A program made the position numbers and the translations under genes. Below, piece by piece: positions 34,606-45,734 of a stretch of DNA of 64,000 bases (position 1 is the stretch's first letter; each line of letters begins with the position of its first letter). The notes beneath the pieces are model-generated. The model had not been told where the DNA came from, made no database searches, and saw only the letters and a list, made by a program, of their open reading frames with translations. The stretch spans positions 179,094,942 through 179,158,941 of the forward strand of contig NC_081555.1 of the NCBI RefSeq assembly GCF_963082655.1. The letters are read 5' to 3'. This stretch comes from Stomoxys calcitrans (lineage: Eukaryota; Arthropoda; Insecta; Diptera; Muscidae).

Positions 34606-36221
34606 ATGAACTTGTCACATGCCAGCCATGGCGATTCAATAAGATTCGAGCTGGTCAAACTTAACGCGACTCTATCTCTCTTTTCTTTTTCCTTTCTCCT
34701 CCTATATGCAAAATGATCCTCCATTAGCATTTCAATGTGGGACTGAAAATTGAAAATGATTTGCGACAATTTAAGAGGAACGACGTGGCAAAATTAAATT
34801 TATTCCAAAAAAAAGAAACATTTATCATTTTTAGCCATGTTTTGAAGAAATTCCTGTCAACTGAAACTCAAAGTTTCATAACTTTGAAATTTGCCATTTA
34901 AAAAGGACAACCTCCACATGCTCTCGCTTTAGCAGAGCGCGGCATGACATTTACCAGGAACTGTCACTTTTTCTGAGTGAAATGTTAGATTTTGTCACTG
35001 CCGGCAGCCACACAAAGCAAAAAAAAAAAAAAAACGAAAACAACTTTTAAACACTGTCAACCATTAGGAGAGCATGGTGTCATTTGCATTACCGGCTATA
35101 CACATCTCATTTAGGTATCTGCGTAAATTCTGGTAATCAACACCGGAGAAAGGTGTCTCTCAAATCTGATGGCGGCGATATTCGCAGGGATGCTGCAGGC
35201 GTTTGTGTTAATGCTGCCACTGTCGCCGCCTCTGTCACTCAGTTGGCCAGCAAGAAACATGTGTGAGCGAGTAACTGTTGTCTCTGGCAGATTTCTATAA
35301 CAGTAAAGACAATCTGCCCCTGGAGACCCGTTATGAGCATCGTTTTCTTTACTTATGCATGCACAAGGTAGCAAAGTTTTCTTGTCTTTCACATTTTAAG
35401 TTGTCCCAACTGTCAAAAATATTTTCGTCTGGGCATTAGAAATGGCTCGCCAGTGCTTTATGAAAGTGTGTGTGGGTGTGCGAGGTAGTGGGTCGAAGGC
35501 CATATACTCGCCCAGGTTTGAATGTCATTTATGAAGGCAATGCTGCTACCTTCATATAACTTCTCTGATGAAGGTTATACCCAACAATTTACCCCAAGTG
35601 AGATGGTGTAGAGAGATGGTAGCTTTTGTTGTTGTCTAGCTTTTTTTTCCAGGAAATAAATGTTTAATAAAAATATCACACCTCATTATAAGTGAAAGAA
35701 AATCCCTCATAATAGTTTCTATTTACCTAATTGAAATGTTAGGAACACCATCAGCTAGAGAAATGGACCGGACGCAGCTTTATGGGGATTTGTAAATGTT
35801 TATTATCCCTACCATGCCATGGCATTAAATGGGTTGGAAGGGGATGGGGTTCATTTTTTGTAACCGTGCATATGAAATACCGAAAGTCTAAATTTAATTG
35901 GACAACATAATTTCAAAGGCTACAAGGATCGCTTGGCCTGATGTGGGTTATAAGCAAAGCTAATGTTATGTGGTTAATTAACATTAATGTCCTGCCCAAT
36001 ATGGCATATGTCCTTTTTTATTTCATAATGATGAAAATCCTGCTTAAAACTTTGATCTTACACTTTATCCTTTGTGTGGCATACAAAATTAAAAAATGGG
36101 ATTTCAACTCTTTGTTTTTGTACATTCATTGTAGGAATTTTTGCGATAAATCCTTCTTTTTGATTTTTTTAATTACCCACATGGAGATTACATTAAGGAA
36201 TATATACTAGATAGGTGCGGG
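34606..36221. other. Single-copy-looking stretch
   Basis: About 1.6 kb with a poly-A tract near 35019-35034 and GTGTGTGTGGGTGTGCG near 35467. An 89-codon AT-rich ORF at 35941-36210 has no motif. No repeat is recognised. Confidence 0.45.
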
Positions 36222-36345
36222 AAGTAATATCATGTGCGGAAGATGATGAGACCTTGGAGCATTTCTTATGTCTTTGCCGGGCTTTCGCAGCTAACAGACA
36301 ATGATACTTAGGTGGTTACACAATATCTGACATGAATCGACTAGA
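36222..36345 (+). pseudogene. LINE ORF2 C-terminal fragment
   Basis: The frame at 36234 reads CAEDDETLEHFLCLCRAFAA, then a stop and YLGGYTISDM. C-x-x-x-x-E-T-L-E-H-F-L-C-x-C is the cysteine/histidine knuckle near the C terminus of many Jockey- and R1-type LINE proteins. Only about 40 codons remain, with one stop. Confidence 0.6.
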
Positions 36346-36377
36346 GGCGTGGTATGGAAAACATATATTAATTAAAA

Positions 36378-36552
36378 GTATCTGTGCAAAATCGTGATTA
36401 TGACAGACGGACCGACCGACATGGCTAGATCGACTCAGAACGTCGAAACGATCAAAAATATATAGACTTTATATATATCGAATATTTCGAGGTGTTACAA
36501 ATGGAATGACGAAATTAGTATACCCCCATCCTATGGTGGTGAGTATAAAAAA
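36378..36552 (-). mobile_element. DINE-1-like terminal fragment (TATACCC end)
   Basis: Contains GACAGACGGACCGACCG, ATGGCTAGATCGACTCAG, a damaged AAAAATATATAGACTTTAT block and CATCCTATGGTGGTGAG with TATAAAAA. There are no tandem units. Confidence 0.8.
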
Positions 36553-36675
36553 ACATCGTAAAGCCTTCTGATTTGCGGAAACAGGAAATTCCCTTCTGTC
36601 GACAAAGAAGATGGGCAGGCTCCGAGACGCAACCACTACTGTAAGATCGCTTTGACACATCAAAATAACTATTTT

Positions 36676-37136
36676 CGTCCGTCCATCCGTCCGTCCGTCT
36701 GTCTGTCAAAAGCACACTAACTTTGGAAGGAGTAAAGCTAGCCGATTGAAATTTTGCACAAATACTTCTTATTAGTGTAGGTCGGTTGGGATTGTAAATG
36801 GGCCAAATCGGTCCATGTTTTGATATAGCTGCCATATAAACCTATCTTGGGTCTTGATTTCTAGAACCTCTAGAGGGTGCCATTCACGTCCCTTTTGACT
36901 GAAACTTCTGAATCGATGTATAGCTTGATACAACTCCCATATAATACGATCTCCCGATTTTGCTTCTTGAGCCTCGAAGAGGACTACAACTTGATTTAGC
37001 TCCTCCTCCTTAGTCCTTATTAATTATTTTTTGTTTACCTAAAAAGATATACTGCGCAAAAAACTCGACAGATGCGATCCATGGTTGAGGTTATATAAGA
37101 TTCGGCCCGGCCGAACTTAGCACGCTCTCACTTGTT
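36676..37136 (+). mobile_element. DINE-1-like element type II, hairpin end intact
   Basis: Starts in the CCGTCCGTCCGTCTGTCTG tract. About one and a half units follow. It ends with the perfect hairpin TTCGGCCCGGCCGAA (37101-37115), then CTTAGCACGCTCTCACTTG and TTAT. It is joined directly to a type C element starting at about 37137. Confidence 0.85.
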
Positions 37137-38757
37137 ATACTCTACACCACTACTGTGGTACAGGGTATTATAACTTAGTGCATTGTTTGTAACACCCCAA
37201 AAGGAAGAGAGATAGACCCATTGATAAGTATACCGATGGACTCAGAATCACTTTCTGATTCGATTAAGCTATGTCCGTCTGTCTGTCCGTCCGTCTGTCT
37301 GTCCGTCTGTCCATGTTAATTTTTGTTTACAAGTCGCAGTTTTCATCCGATCATCTTCAAATTTAGTACAGATATGTTTTTCATCCTAGAGACGAAGCCT
37401 ATTGAAAAATCGGTTCAGATTTGGATATAGCTTCCATGTATATGTACGTCCGATTGTCAGTAATAATGCAATAAAATATTCTTTTGTTAACCGATTCTCT
37501 CGAAATTTGGCAGGAAGGCTTTTTTTACTACTCTCGACTTTACAGTTTGATTTCATGGAAATCGGTTCAGATTTAGATATAGCTCTCAGTCCTAGAGCCA
37601 CAACAGCAAGCATATTTATAGACCAATCTTGCCAACATATTGTACAACGCTTTCCTCGACGACTACCGCAACATACATAGAGTTTGGTCAAAATCGGATC
37701 AGATTTAGATATAGCTTCCATATATATGTTCGTCCGCTTTGCAGTAGTATTGCAATAAAAAGGTCTTTTGTTGACCAATTTTCACGAAATTTGACAGGAG
37801 GGATTTTCTCTTGACTGGTGAATTTCATTGAAATCGGTTCAGATTTAGTTATAGCTCTCATATATATATCGCCCGATTTTAACTTCTAGAGTCACAGCAA
37901 ACGCATTTATTGACCAATTTTGCCAAAACTTTGTACAACACTTTTTTCTTCAACTACCACAATATCTGAAAATTGTACTCCAAATCGGTTCAGATTTATA
38001 TATAGCTCCCATATATATGTTCGTTCGATTTTGAGAAATATTGCAAAAATGTGCTCATTTGTTAACGGATTCTGTCGAAATTTTGCAGGAAAGATTTCCT
38101 TATGACTCTCAATATTACTGGTGATTTTCAAAGAAATTGGCTTAGATTTAGATATAGCTGTCATATATGTATATCGCCCGATTTTAACTTCTAGAGTCAT
38201 AGCAAGCGCATTTATTGACCAATTTTGCCAAAAATTTGTACAACACTTTTTTCTTCAACCACCACAATATCTGAGAATTGTACTCCAAATCGGTTCAGAT
38301 TTAGATATAGGTTCCATTTATATGTTCGTCTGATTTTGAGAAATATTGCAGGAAATTTTGCAGGAAGGATTTTTTTATGACTCTCAATATTACTGGTGAT
38401 TTTCAAAGAAATCGGCCCAGATTTAGATATAGCTGCCTCTTATGTATATCGCCAGATTTTCACCCCAAGAGCCACTGCAAGCGCATTGTTTGACCAATCT
38501 TGCCAACATTTTGCACAAGGCTTTCCTCGACGACTACCACATTATCTGAGAAGTTTACTCGAAATCGGTTCAGAATTAGATATAGCTCCCATATATATAT
38601 GTTCGTCAGATTTTGGTTAATTTGCCATAATGTTGTCATTTGTCAACCGTAGTTTTTACAGTTTGAACATATTTGCTCGCCGAGGTCCATCAAAATTTAT
38701 TCAGAATTGGATATAGGTCCCACATTGTACTTATAGGGTAGGTGTAGGGTATTGTTA
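37137..38757 (+). mobile_element. DINE-like element type C, 5' end intact
   Basis: Starts TATACTCTACACCACTACTG. Then come AACACCCCAAAAGG, AGCTATGTCCGTCTGTCTG and a CCGT/CTGT tract (37272-37310). Nine units of about 123-155 bp are marked by AAATCGGTTCAGATT-like blocks (about 37411, 37559, 37693, 37831, 37982, 38131, 38286, 38409, 38564). It ends near GGGTAGGTGTAGGGTATTG without the AGTCGG..CCGACT hairpin of the copy at 26679. Confidence 0.8.
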
Positions 38758-39880
38758 CAATCAAGTAAAATATAGTCATTCTTGCCTAAGGAATGTTCCC
38801 AAGGATGCAGTGGGAGTAATAATAAGACAAAAATTCCTATGAAATAAAGGATGCATCACAACCTTAAAACCAAGCAATTACATACTTTTAGAATTCTGCC
38901 AAGAATTGGACAAAAATAATTGACTGCTTTGAGAGGAGAATTTCATTTGCAGCTACTGAAGGCATTGGAAACAACAAACTGAGTGCGAGATAGAAAAGCT
39001 GTCCACAAATTTCTTTGGAAATGTCTCAAAACTTTTAGGCAACAAAGACAAAGCCCAAGCAAAGTTGATTTCCTAGTAAATATAAGGAATGTGGGCAGCA
39101 TTCAGATTCATTGCTATGCTGCATTTTTTTTTCTTTTGCTTTAATACCATTTTAGCATTCTATCTGGCAAATGTCCTTGACTAGCATTAAGAACCTCTGT
39201 TACATTGTATTTATAATGATTGCTTTAACAATAACGTCGTAATACCGCTGTAATACTGTGCACGCATAGCCTTAGTGGGCTTGAAACAAAATCGTAGACA
39301 TATGTTCAAATTTAAGCTTTTAGGCCTTTTGTGACCTTTTTTTTACTCTGCACTCTGTTTTGTTGCTGGTGGCGTGTCTGTCCTTTTGCCTGGGTAAATG
39401 TCAACAAGTGTTCCCCGCACGTACTTAAACACGTCAGCTGGACAAGCTACGCATGCAAGGAGTGTCCTTCGACTGATGTCTTTGTTATTGATACCAAACT
39501 TTAGCTAATTGCATTGCTTGTCTGCATAATAATTAAATTTCATTAATGACTGAGGCACCAGATTGTGACGTTGGTAAAGAGGTCCCCTGCTTGGACATTA
39601 CAAATTGTGGGTTTGGGCAAATGTTTAAAAAGTTGATTCAACATATGCAAGTACCTTTTAAAATCACTTTGTAAAATTCGAATGTAAAAGCCCTTACCTA
39701 ACAACTATTGTGTAAGAGAGATATCCACAATTTGCCCCACTTCTATCTCAAACGTTAATGGGTAGCTAACAATTAGCGAAGACACACATTTTGTTGAGTT
39801 GAAGTTTTTTATTGGTATGGTTATTTAAATTTATTATGGAAAAATGAAATAATAGGGAAAATATGTGAACTAAAGTAAAG
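38758..39880. other. Single-copy-looking stretch
   Basis: No recognised repeat, RNA gene or domain. Confidence 0.45.
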
Positions 39881-40847
39881 GGCTTAAGACCCTTAACCGG
39901 CATATCGGTCTAATATAGGACCCATATTTGGGTCCTATGTTAGGAAGCCTAGGTCATATGAAGGAAGTTCCTAGGTCCTATGAAGGAAGTTTAAAATTTC
40001 AGCGATATCGGATAAAACATAAAGCTTTTTTGGGCATCAGACCCTTTATCGGATGAACGGTCTATATGGCAGCTATATCTAAATATAGTCCGATCTGGAT
40101 CATATTCAGTTCAGATGTCGGCAGGCCTAAAACTACTCACTTTTTCAAATTTCAGCGAAATCAGTTAAAAAATAAAGCTTTTATGGGCTTCAGACCCTTT
40201 ATCGGCAGATCGGTCTATATGGCAGCTATATCTAAATATAGTCCGATCTGGATCATATTCAGTTCAGATGTCGGCAGGCCTAAAACTACTCACTTTTTCA
40301 AATTTCAGCAAAATCGGTTAAAAAATTAAGCTTTTATGGGCTTCAGACCCTTTATCGTGAGATCGGTCTATAGGGCAGCTATATCTAAATATAGTCCGAT
40401 CCAAACCATATTTAGGGCAAATGTCGCGAGACCTAAAACTACCCATCGTTTCAAATTTCAGCGAAATCGGATAATAAATGGGGCTTATATGGGCTTCAGA
40501 CCCTTTATCGTGAGATCGGTCTATAGGGCAGCTATATCTAAATATAGTCCGATCTGAACCATATTAAATTCAGATATCGGGAGGCCTAAAACTACTCACT
40601 GTTTTAAATTTCAGCAAAATCGGATAAAAAATAAAGCTTTTATAGGCTTCAGATCTTTTATCGGGAGATCGGTCTATATGGCAGCTATAGCTTAATATAC
40701 TGCGATATGAACCATACTTAGGTCAGACGTCGGGAGGCTTAAAATAACTCACTTTTTCAAATTTCAGCGAAATTGGGTAATAAATAAAGCTTTTATGGGC
40801 TTCGGACCCTTTATCGGCAGATCGGTCTATATGGCAGCTATATCTTG
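39881..40847 (-). mobile_element. DINE-1-like element type I', left part
   Basis: Units carry GACCCTTTATCGGCAGATC and AAATATAGTCCGATC, phased near 40060, 40211, 40364 and 40520. The left hairpin end is missing. The array stops mid unit at GGCAGCTATATC (40847), where LINE sequence begins. The terminal block resumes at 43321. Confidence 0.85.
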
Positions 40848-43320
40848 CACGTCGGCATCAATTCTAGCACTGAACGTAATTGAGCCGGAACTACTGTGGT
40901 TTGCCGGGGGAGGTCGATTTCTGAGGGTGCAATGGGTGGCGGTCGTTCTCCAAGGACAACATTCACTCGGTAGATATTTACCGCATCTGCTACCGTGTCT
41001 GCATGAATGTTGTTTAGACCTGCTTGATATGCCGCTTGATCTAGAGGTTCTCTCTTGTAGCGCTGAACCTAACGCTCTAGATCATGTAGATCCACCTTAA
41101 GGCTTCTGGGCGATGGATATCTATCCACATGGTCTCTGCGATAACAGCCCAAAATGGATTGCTTAGACAGCATGTAGTCATCGCACTGGTAGGATCTTTG
41201 TCCCCTGATGGAGAAGGTCCACATGAGAACTGAGGAGACAGCCCGTCGCAGTTCGGAGGGCGGCATTCTGACAGATGTGAATATTATTCCACTGCGTGTC
41301 ACAAAGTTGATGAGACCACACTGGCGCTGCATAACTTACCACAGACCGGACAATTGCTTTGTACGTGGTCAACAAGATTTCTTTGTCTGCACCCCAAGTT
41401 CTGCCAGCAAGTGTCTTGTGGGCCTTGTTTCTACTTTTGTCTTTATTGCAAATTGGTGTGGCATGTGGGGAGAATGTGTAAGAGCTGTCAAATGTGACGC
41501 GAAGTATTTTGGGACACTTGATGGTCGGAATAATTTCTCCATCGACCATTACAGTCAGCTCAGTGTTCACCTCACGCGTATTTCTAGTGAACAATGTGGC
41601 TGAAGAATTGGTGGCGAATATCTTCAGATTTTTTGAAGCGAAATATGGGGCAAGTTCACAGATGTCATCAATGGGTGGGGGGCCTGATGCCATGATCCAT
41701 CCATCGGAGACCACGAATACGGCGAATGACTCTCCTCCTTGTCCTGTCTCTCTCGAGATGCACAATAAATTGACGGTTGAACAGCCGGGCGCATCTCTTT
41801 ACATCAGTCACGGTTATTTCGCTTAAAGTGACTGAGGTACTGTCATTCCGTCTACCGGGGTTCGAGAGTGACCTAACAGTAGGCCACAGTTTGCCTGCAC
41901 CGGTGCCTCAGTTATATTGCTCCAAGTGTTCCAGCCCCAAATTCCGCATATGTTTGTTGACTACCCTCTTTATTTCCAGATTCAGCTCGCTGATTCCATA
42001 GAACGAATCCCATCACGCTCATCTGCGGTTACCGCTGCTTGCTCCGGGAAATTGGGCCGCACTTGAGGTATTCGACTGGCTGGTATAAAGCGAGCGGCTG
42101 CTGCGTTAATGATGTCTCGGAATTTCCTCTCGGCATCAGAGGGGGTGGCAGTACACTGAAGCGGCGATTGGTATATTCTCTGAAGCCAGTCCAATCGGCC
42201 TTCTTATGATTGATAAACGTCTGGCGCTCAGAGGTTATGAAGTCGGGTGGTCGGTCGATGGTAAGAATTATGACCCCAAAAAGATGACGGCTTGCCAGGA
42301 TACATCACTCAGGAGTTCAGGGGTTGCAATGGAGATGTCTGTTGCACCTCCTCGTAATCATAGTGGGGACATCCTCATTCTGCTCTGCCAAAGCTATGCC
42401 ACGCTGGTCGTTATCTTGGGGAGAATGCCATGACGTGTGATGCGCATTAAAGTCCCCTAGAACCAGACGATTATGGCAACATAGCAACCCACTTATGTCG
42501 GGGTTGTGAGCCTGGTCATTAATCGGGACACAACTACTAAGCGATGGTATGTACACGTTATATAGCTCTATCTCGGCAGTACCGGACCTGACTGCTATCA
42601 CCATGCATTCCATCACTAGCGCAATGCGCAGGTGAGATAGGTCTATATTGCACGGAATGGTGTATTACGAAGGCCAATCCCCCACCTCCATTCCTTGAGC
42701 GATCCTTACGTAGCACATTGTAACTGTGACAACTGTGCGAACTGCAGGTGTTGGTCAGCTTTGTCTCCTGGACCAATATACTCTTCCGACTCATAAAGTC
42801 CACAATCTCATCGATCTTGCCACGAAGTCCGCTGCAGTTTAACTGCAAAAACTATACACTTCCCGGCAATGGCCGTGCAATATTTTGGGCTGGGATGCTG
42901 CCGTTGCGTAAATTGGCATACGGGAGAGGTCGGGGGGGTCACATAGTCTGACGATGAGGACGCAGAAGGCGACGACGACGACGCTGTGCTATATTCGCAC
43001 AGCACCTTGCGACATAGCCAGTATGACTATACTCCCGTAGTGAAGTGAGGCCAGAGCAAGATCGGAAATGTACCCACTCCATGCACAGGTTACAACTCAC
43101 CAACACCGACCGATGATGAAGGCGGTTCTGGCAAACCGAACATAACCAGGGTCCGGGGTTTTTTTCAATCTCGGCACGGACCAGATGCGTGCGGAGAAGA
43201 CACTCCGGGATGTGCCTCTCCCATGACGAAAAAAGACGATCACGTACACTGAGGCGGCAGCCCTTGCCGATGATGATTCCATCGGGTCAATCTGGTGCGT
43301 ACAAACGGCTGCCATGGGAT
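40848..43320 (-). pseudogene. Non-LTR retrotransposon with 2A-like motif, zinc finger, endonuclease and RT remnants
   Basis: On the minus strand the order is: AEIEKNPGPW (2A-like, 43149-43172); a PHD-like finger LCSVCQ..VSCNLCMEWVHFRSC (43070-43142); endonuclease pieces LNCSGLRGKIDEIVDFM, LVQETKL and VLGDFNAHHTSWHS (about 42423-42848); a linker ARFIPASRIP (about 42040-42190); then an RT tail, a 195-codon ORF (41178-41765), with NLKIFATNSSATLFT, TWGADKE, SYAAPVWS and TATGCLL. The family uses the endonuclease to nick DNA and RT to prime there. Several frameshifts are present. The core RT is deleted between linker and tail, and where YADD is expected, just before IMASG, the sequence reads VSDGW. 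Both the 5' start and the 3' end are missing. It lies wholly inside a DINE. The clade is uncertain (Jockey, I or CR1 group). Confidence 0.85.
43149..43172 (-). other. 2A-like peptide motif EIEKNPGP
   Basis: The minus-strand frame from 43172 gives E-I-E-K-N-P-G-P, followed by W-L-C-S-V-C in the same frame. The canonical 2A pattern is D-(V/I)-E-x-N-P-G-P, so only the first residue differs. 2A peptides cause ribosome skipping between G and P and are known at the N-terminal side of some APE-type non-LTR retrotransposons. Activity of this copy is not implied. Confidence 0.75.
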
Positions 43321-43677
43321 TGGGAAAATCGGTCTCAGTTTTTGAAGCCTCTAGAGTGATTACAACAGACGGACGGACAGACGGACATCGTTAAATCGTC
43401 TTAGAATTTTACGACGATCCGAAATATATATATATTGGGTTGCCCAAAAAGAAATTGCGGATTTTTCATATAATTAGAAAAAAGTGTAAAAAAGTATATT
43501 TGATTAAAGTTCATTCTAAGTTTTATTAAAAATGCATTTACTTTCTTTTAAAAAATCCGCAATTACTTTTTGGGCAACCCAATACTTTGTAGGGTCGGAA
43601 ATTGATATTTCGATGAGTTGCAAACGGAATGAATAAATGAATCTACTTCCTATCCTACGGTGGTGGGTATAAAAATA
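43321..43677 (-). mobile_element. DINE-1-like element type I', terminal block
   Basis: TTTGAAGCCTCTAGAGTG then ACAGACGGACGGACAGACGG, GTTAAATCGTCTTAGAA, GAAATATATATA, then (after a MITE) CTTTGTAGGGTCGG and GGTGGTGGGTATAAAA. About 100 bp of expected unit sequence is missing at the junction with the LINE. Confidence 0.85.
43435..43582. mobile_element. Mariner-type MITE (TTGGGTTGCCC family), two-ended, internally deleted
   Basis: Terminal inverted repeats of about 33 bp begin TTGGGTTGCCCAAAAAG and end CTTTTTGGGCAACCCAA, with one mismatch (AAATTG versus TAATTG). TA flanks lie at 43433-43434 and 43583-43584. It is 148 bp long, made of the two ends with the middle lost. It is inserted in the ATATATA block of the DINE terminus. 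Confidence 0.92.
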
Positions 43678-44605
43678 CTGTAGGGACTCTTATTAAGCTT
43701 AAGGCATGTATGGGCAATTCTTTAGTTAACAATTAAAGACTTAGTCATAAATCTTTATTAAAAAGAAATTGAATCTCAAGGATTTATTTCAACTCCATTT
43801 AAAGCTGACGCTCTTTGCAATGGTTGTTCGAACGATTAGTCGATTGGTAAAATTTTATGCGGCAGCATTTTCAATTTGCATTGGTTTTATTTCGCCTAAT
43901 GCTAATCTCTGATATTTGGTTACGTACATGTGTAAGGGTATTTATGAGCTAAGGTACGTGAATAAATCACAAAAAGCACTATTTGCCAAAACATAAAACG
44001 ACCAATAACACAAATCAATGCAAGAACTCAGGGTTTCTATGTTGTTCGAGTCGAATAAATTTCCCCCTCCCCCAAATATATTTCATGTTTCCCTATAACT
44101 CTGCCAAAATTGACATAAATAAACAATAAACATTCATCTACACGGATGCATGCAAACGCAGCGCATACAAAACATACGTACACATGCATGTACATAAATC
44201 CCATAGAAATCAGCTCATTTGAATGTGTTGCGGCGTGAGTTTGTGTGTGTTGAGTGTGTGCGTTGGTATGTTTGTGTTAGAGTTTGCCAACTTTGTGCCA
44301 AATCCAATATTTATTCAATTTTAATACAATTTCCATGAGCATATTCACTAAAAATACCCACACAAGCAAATACACAGACACACACACACACACACCCGAA
44401 ATGCCCAAACAAAACATATTTTTAGCTTAAATGACAGAGTAAACTAACTAACCTCCTCCTCCTCCTCCATACAAAGATCTTAGTTTAGTCTCCATATATA
44501 ACTCATACGTACATGAGTACATGGACTTATGTATGACATGCCATAGGGAGGAGGGTTTAAGGTTTTGTTATAATGAGCATTTACTTGCCATGTATAGTAT
44601 TTATT
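43678..44605. other. Single-copy-looking stretch with CA/GT microsatellites
   Basis: GTTTGTGTGTGTTGAGTG lies near 44240, ACACACACACACACACCC near 44379, and CTCCTCCTCCTCCTCC near 44453. No ORF or repeat family is recognised. Confidence 0.5.
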
Positions 44606-45510
44606 ACTAGCCGAACCGGGCCCGCTCCGCTGCCCCTCCTTAAATCTCTAATATCTTTTTAGGGTGGGGACACTTCGCCTTGAATACGGATATCGAATTC
44701 GTGCCATTGTAGTCTATGACGCTGAACGCGTTAGAATCCTGGCGAGAACATCGGACAAAGCGGTCTTTATTTCCTCTTAATGTTGGCGACATTTGGGAGC
44801 TACATTTAAAAAATTTAAAAAATTTTCCCCAAAGAGATGTCGCATTGCGGGACGCCGTTCGGACTTGGCTTTAAAAAAAAGGACCTTTATCATTGAGTTT
44901 AAACTTGAATCGAAAGCACTCATTGATGTATGAGAATTTGTCCCTTCTAGGTTCCAGGTGGTAATGTTCTTCCTTAGGGTAATGTTCTCTTTAGGGAAGG
45001 GATGGCACCTCAAACATGGATATCAAATTCGGGCTGCATTTCTAAATCCTTTTAATTTGAGCCCCATATTGCCATGGCCGGTAAATATGAACCGTTTGGA
45101 GGGTATTTTGGGGCTGATGCGGCCACCGGCACTTTGCACTGAAAATATATATCAAATTCTTTCTTTATTCCCAACGGAAATGAAGTTCAGTTTAGGGGGT
45201 GCTTTAGGGCGTACCCCAAAACACTTGGCTCCAAAATGGGATATCAAATTCGTTTTTTACTCTCAAATACCTTTCATTTGAGTCCCATATTGTCATAATG
45301 GGTTATATAATCCATTTGACGTATCTTTAGGAGGAAAAGCGCCACCTAAACTTGAACGCAAATTTTAATGTCATATTCGTAATCTACTCCCTAATACCAT
45401 TCATTTGAGTCCCGACCATAGCCATGGTCGGATAATATGCCCACCGCATCGGTCCACTTTTGATTTTGGGTGGTGTTTTTGGGGTAACGGTGAAGGGTGC
45501 GCCCCCTTCC
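44606..45510 (+). mobile_element. Family B element, copy B5, carrying a SINE
   Basis: Starts ACTAGCCGAACCGGGCCC, then GCTCCGCTGCCCC and TAATATCTTTTTAGGGTGG. A SINE occupies 44711-44955. About four G-run units follow, very close to those of B4 (TTTAGGGGGTGCTTTAGGG). It ends near GCGCCCCCTTCCGGGC. Confidence 0.75.
44711..44955 (+). mobile_element. SINE copy 6, 5'-truncated, inside family B
   Basis: Starts at GTCTATGACGCTGAACGCG with box B partly lost (GTTAGAATCCTGG). The body reads AAAGAGATGTCGCATTGCGG and CGTTCGGACTTGGCT, and the tail is GGTTCCAGG. It has the same junction with family B as the SINE at 23923. Confidence 0.8.
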
Positions 45511-45734
45511 GGGCTACTCATCCACATGGCTACTGCACCCATGCATTGTTCAAATATTCCCTCTTTGTTGCTCTCGGAAACTCTCTATTTTAGCCCACTG
45601 TGACAGAAACAGGAGAAGACGCCGTAGAATTCCTACAATTAAACAACAAAGATCAAATGTTGTCATTTTAAGTTGTAATTTGGTACATTTTCATTTCTAG
45701 TAGAAGAACGCAACCTGAGTTAATTTAAAACAAA

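Noticed and set aside
35941..36210. 89-codon hydrophobic ORF
   Set aside because: AT-rich sequence gives Phe/Leu/Ile by composition; no signal, domain or repeat context.
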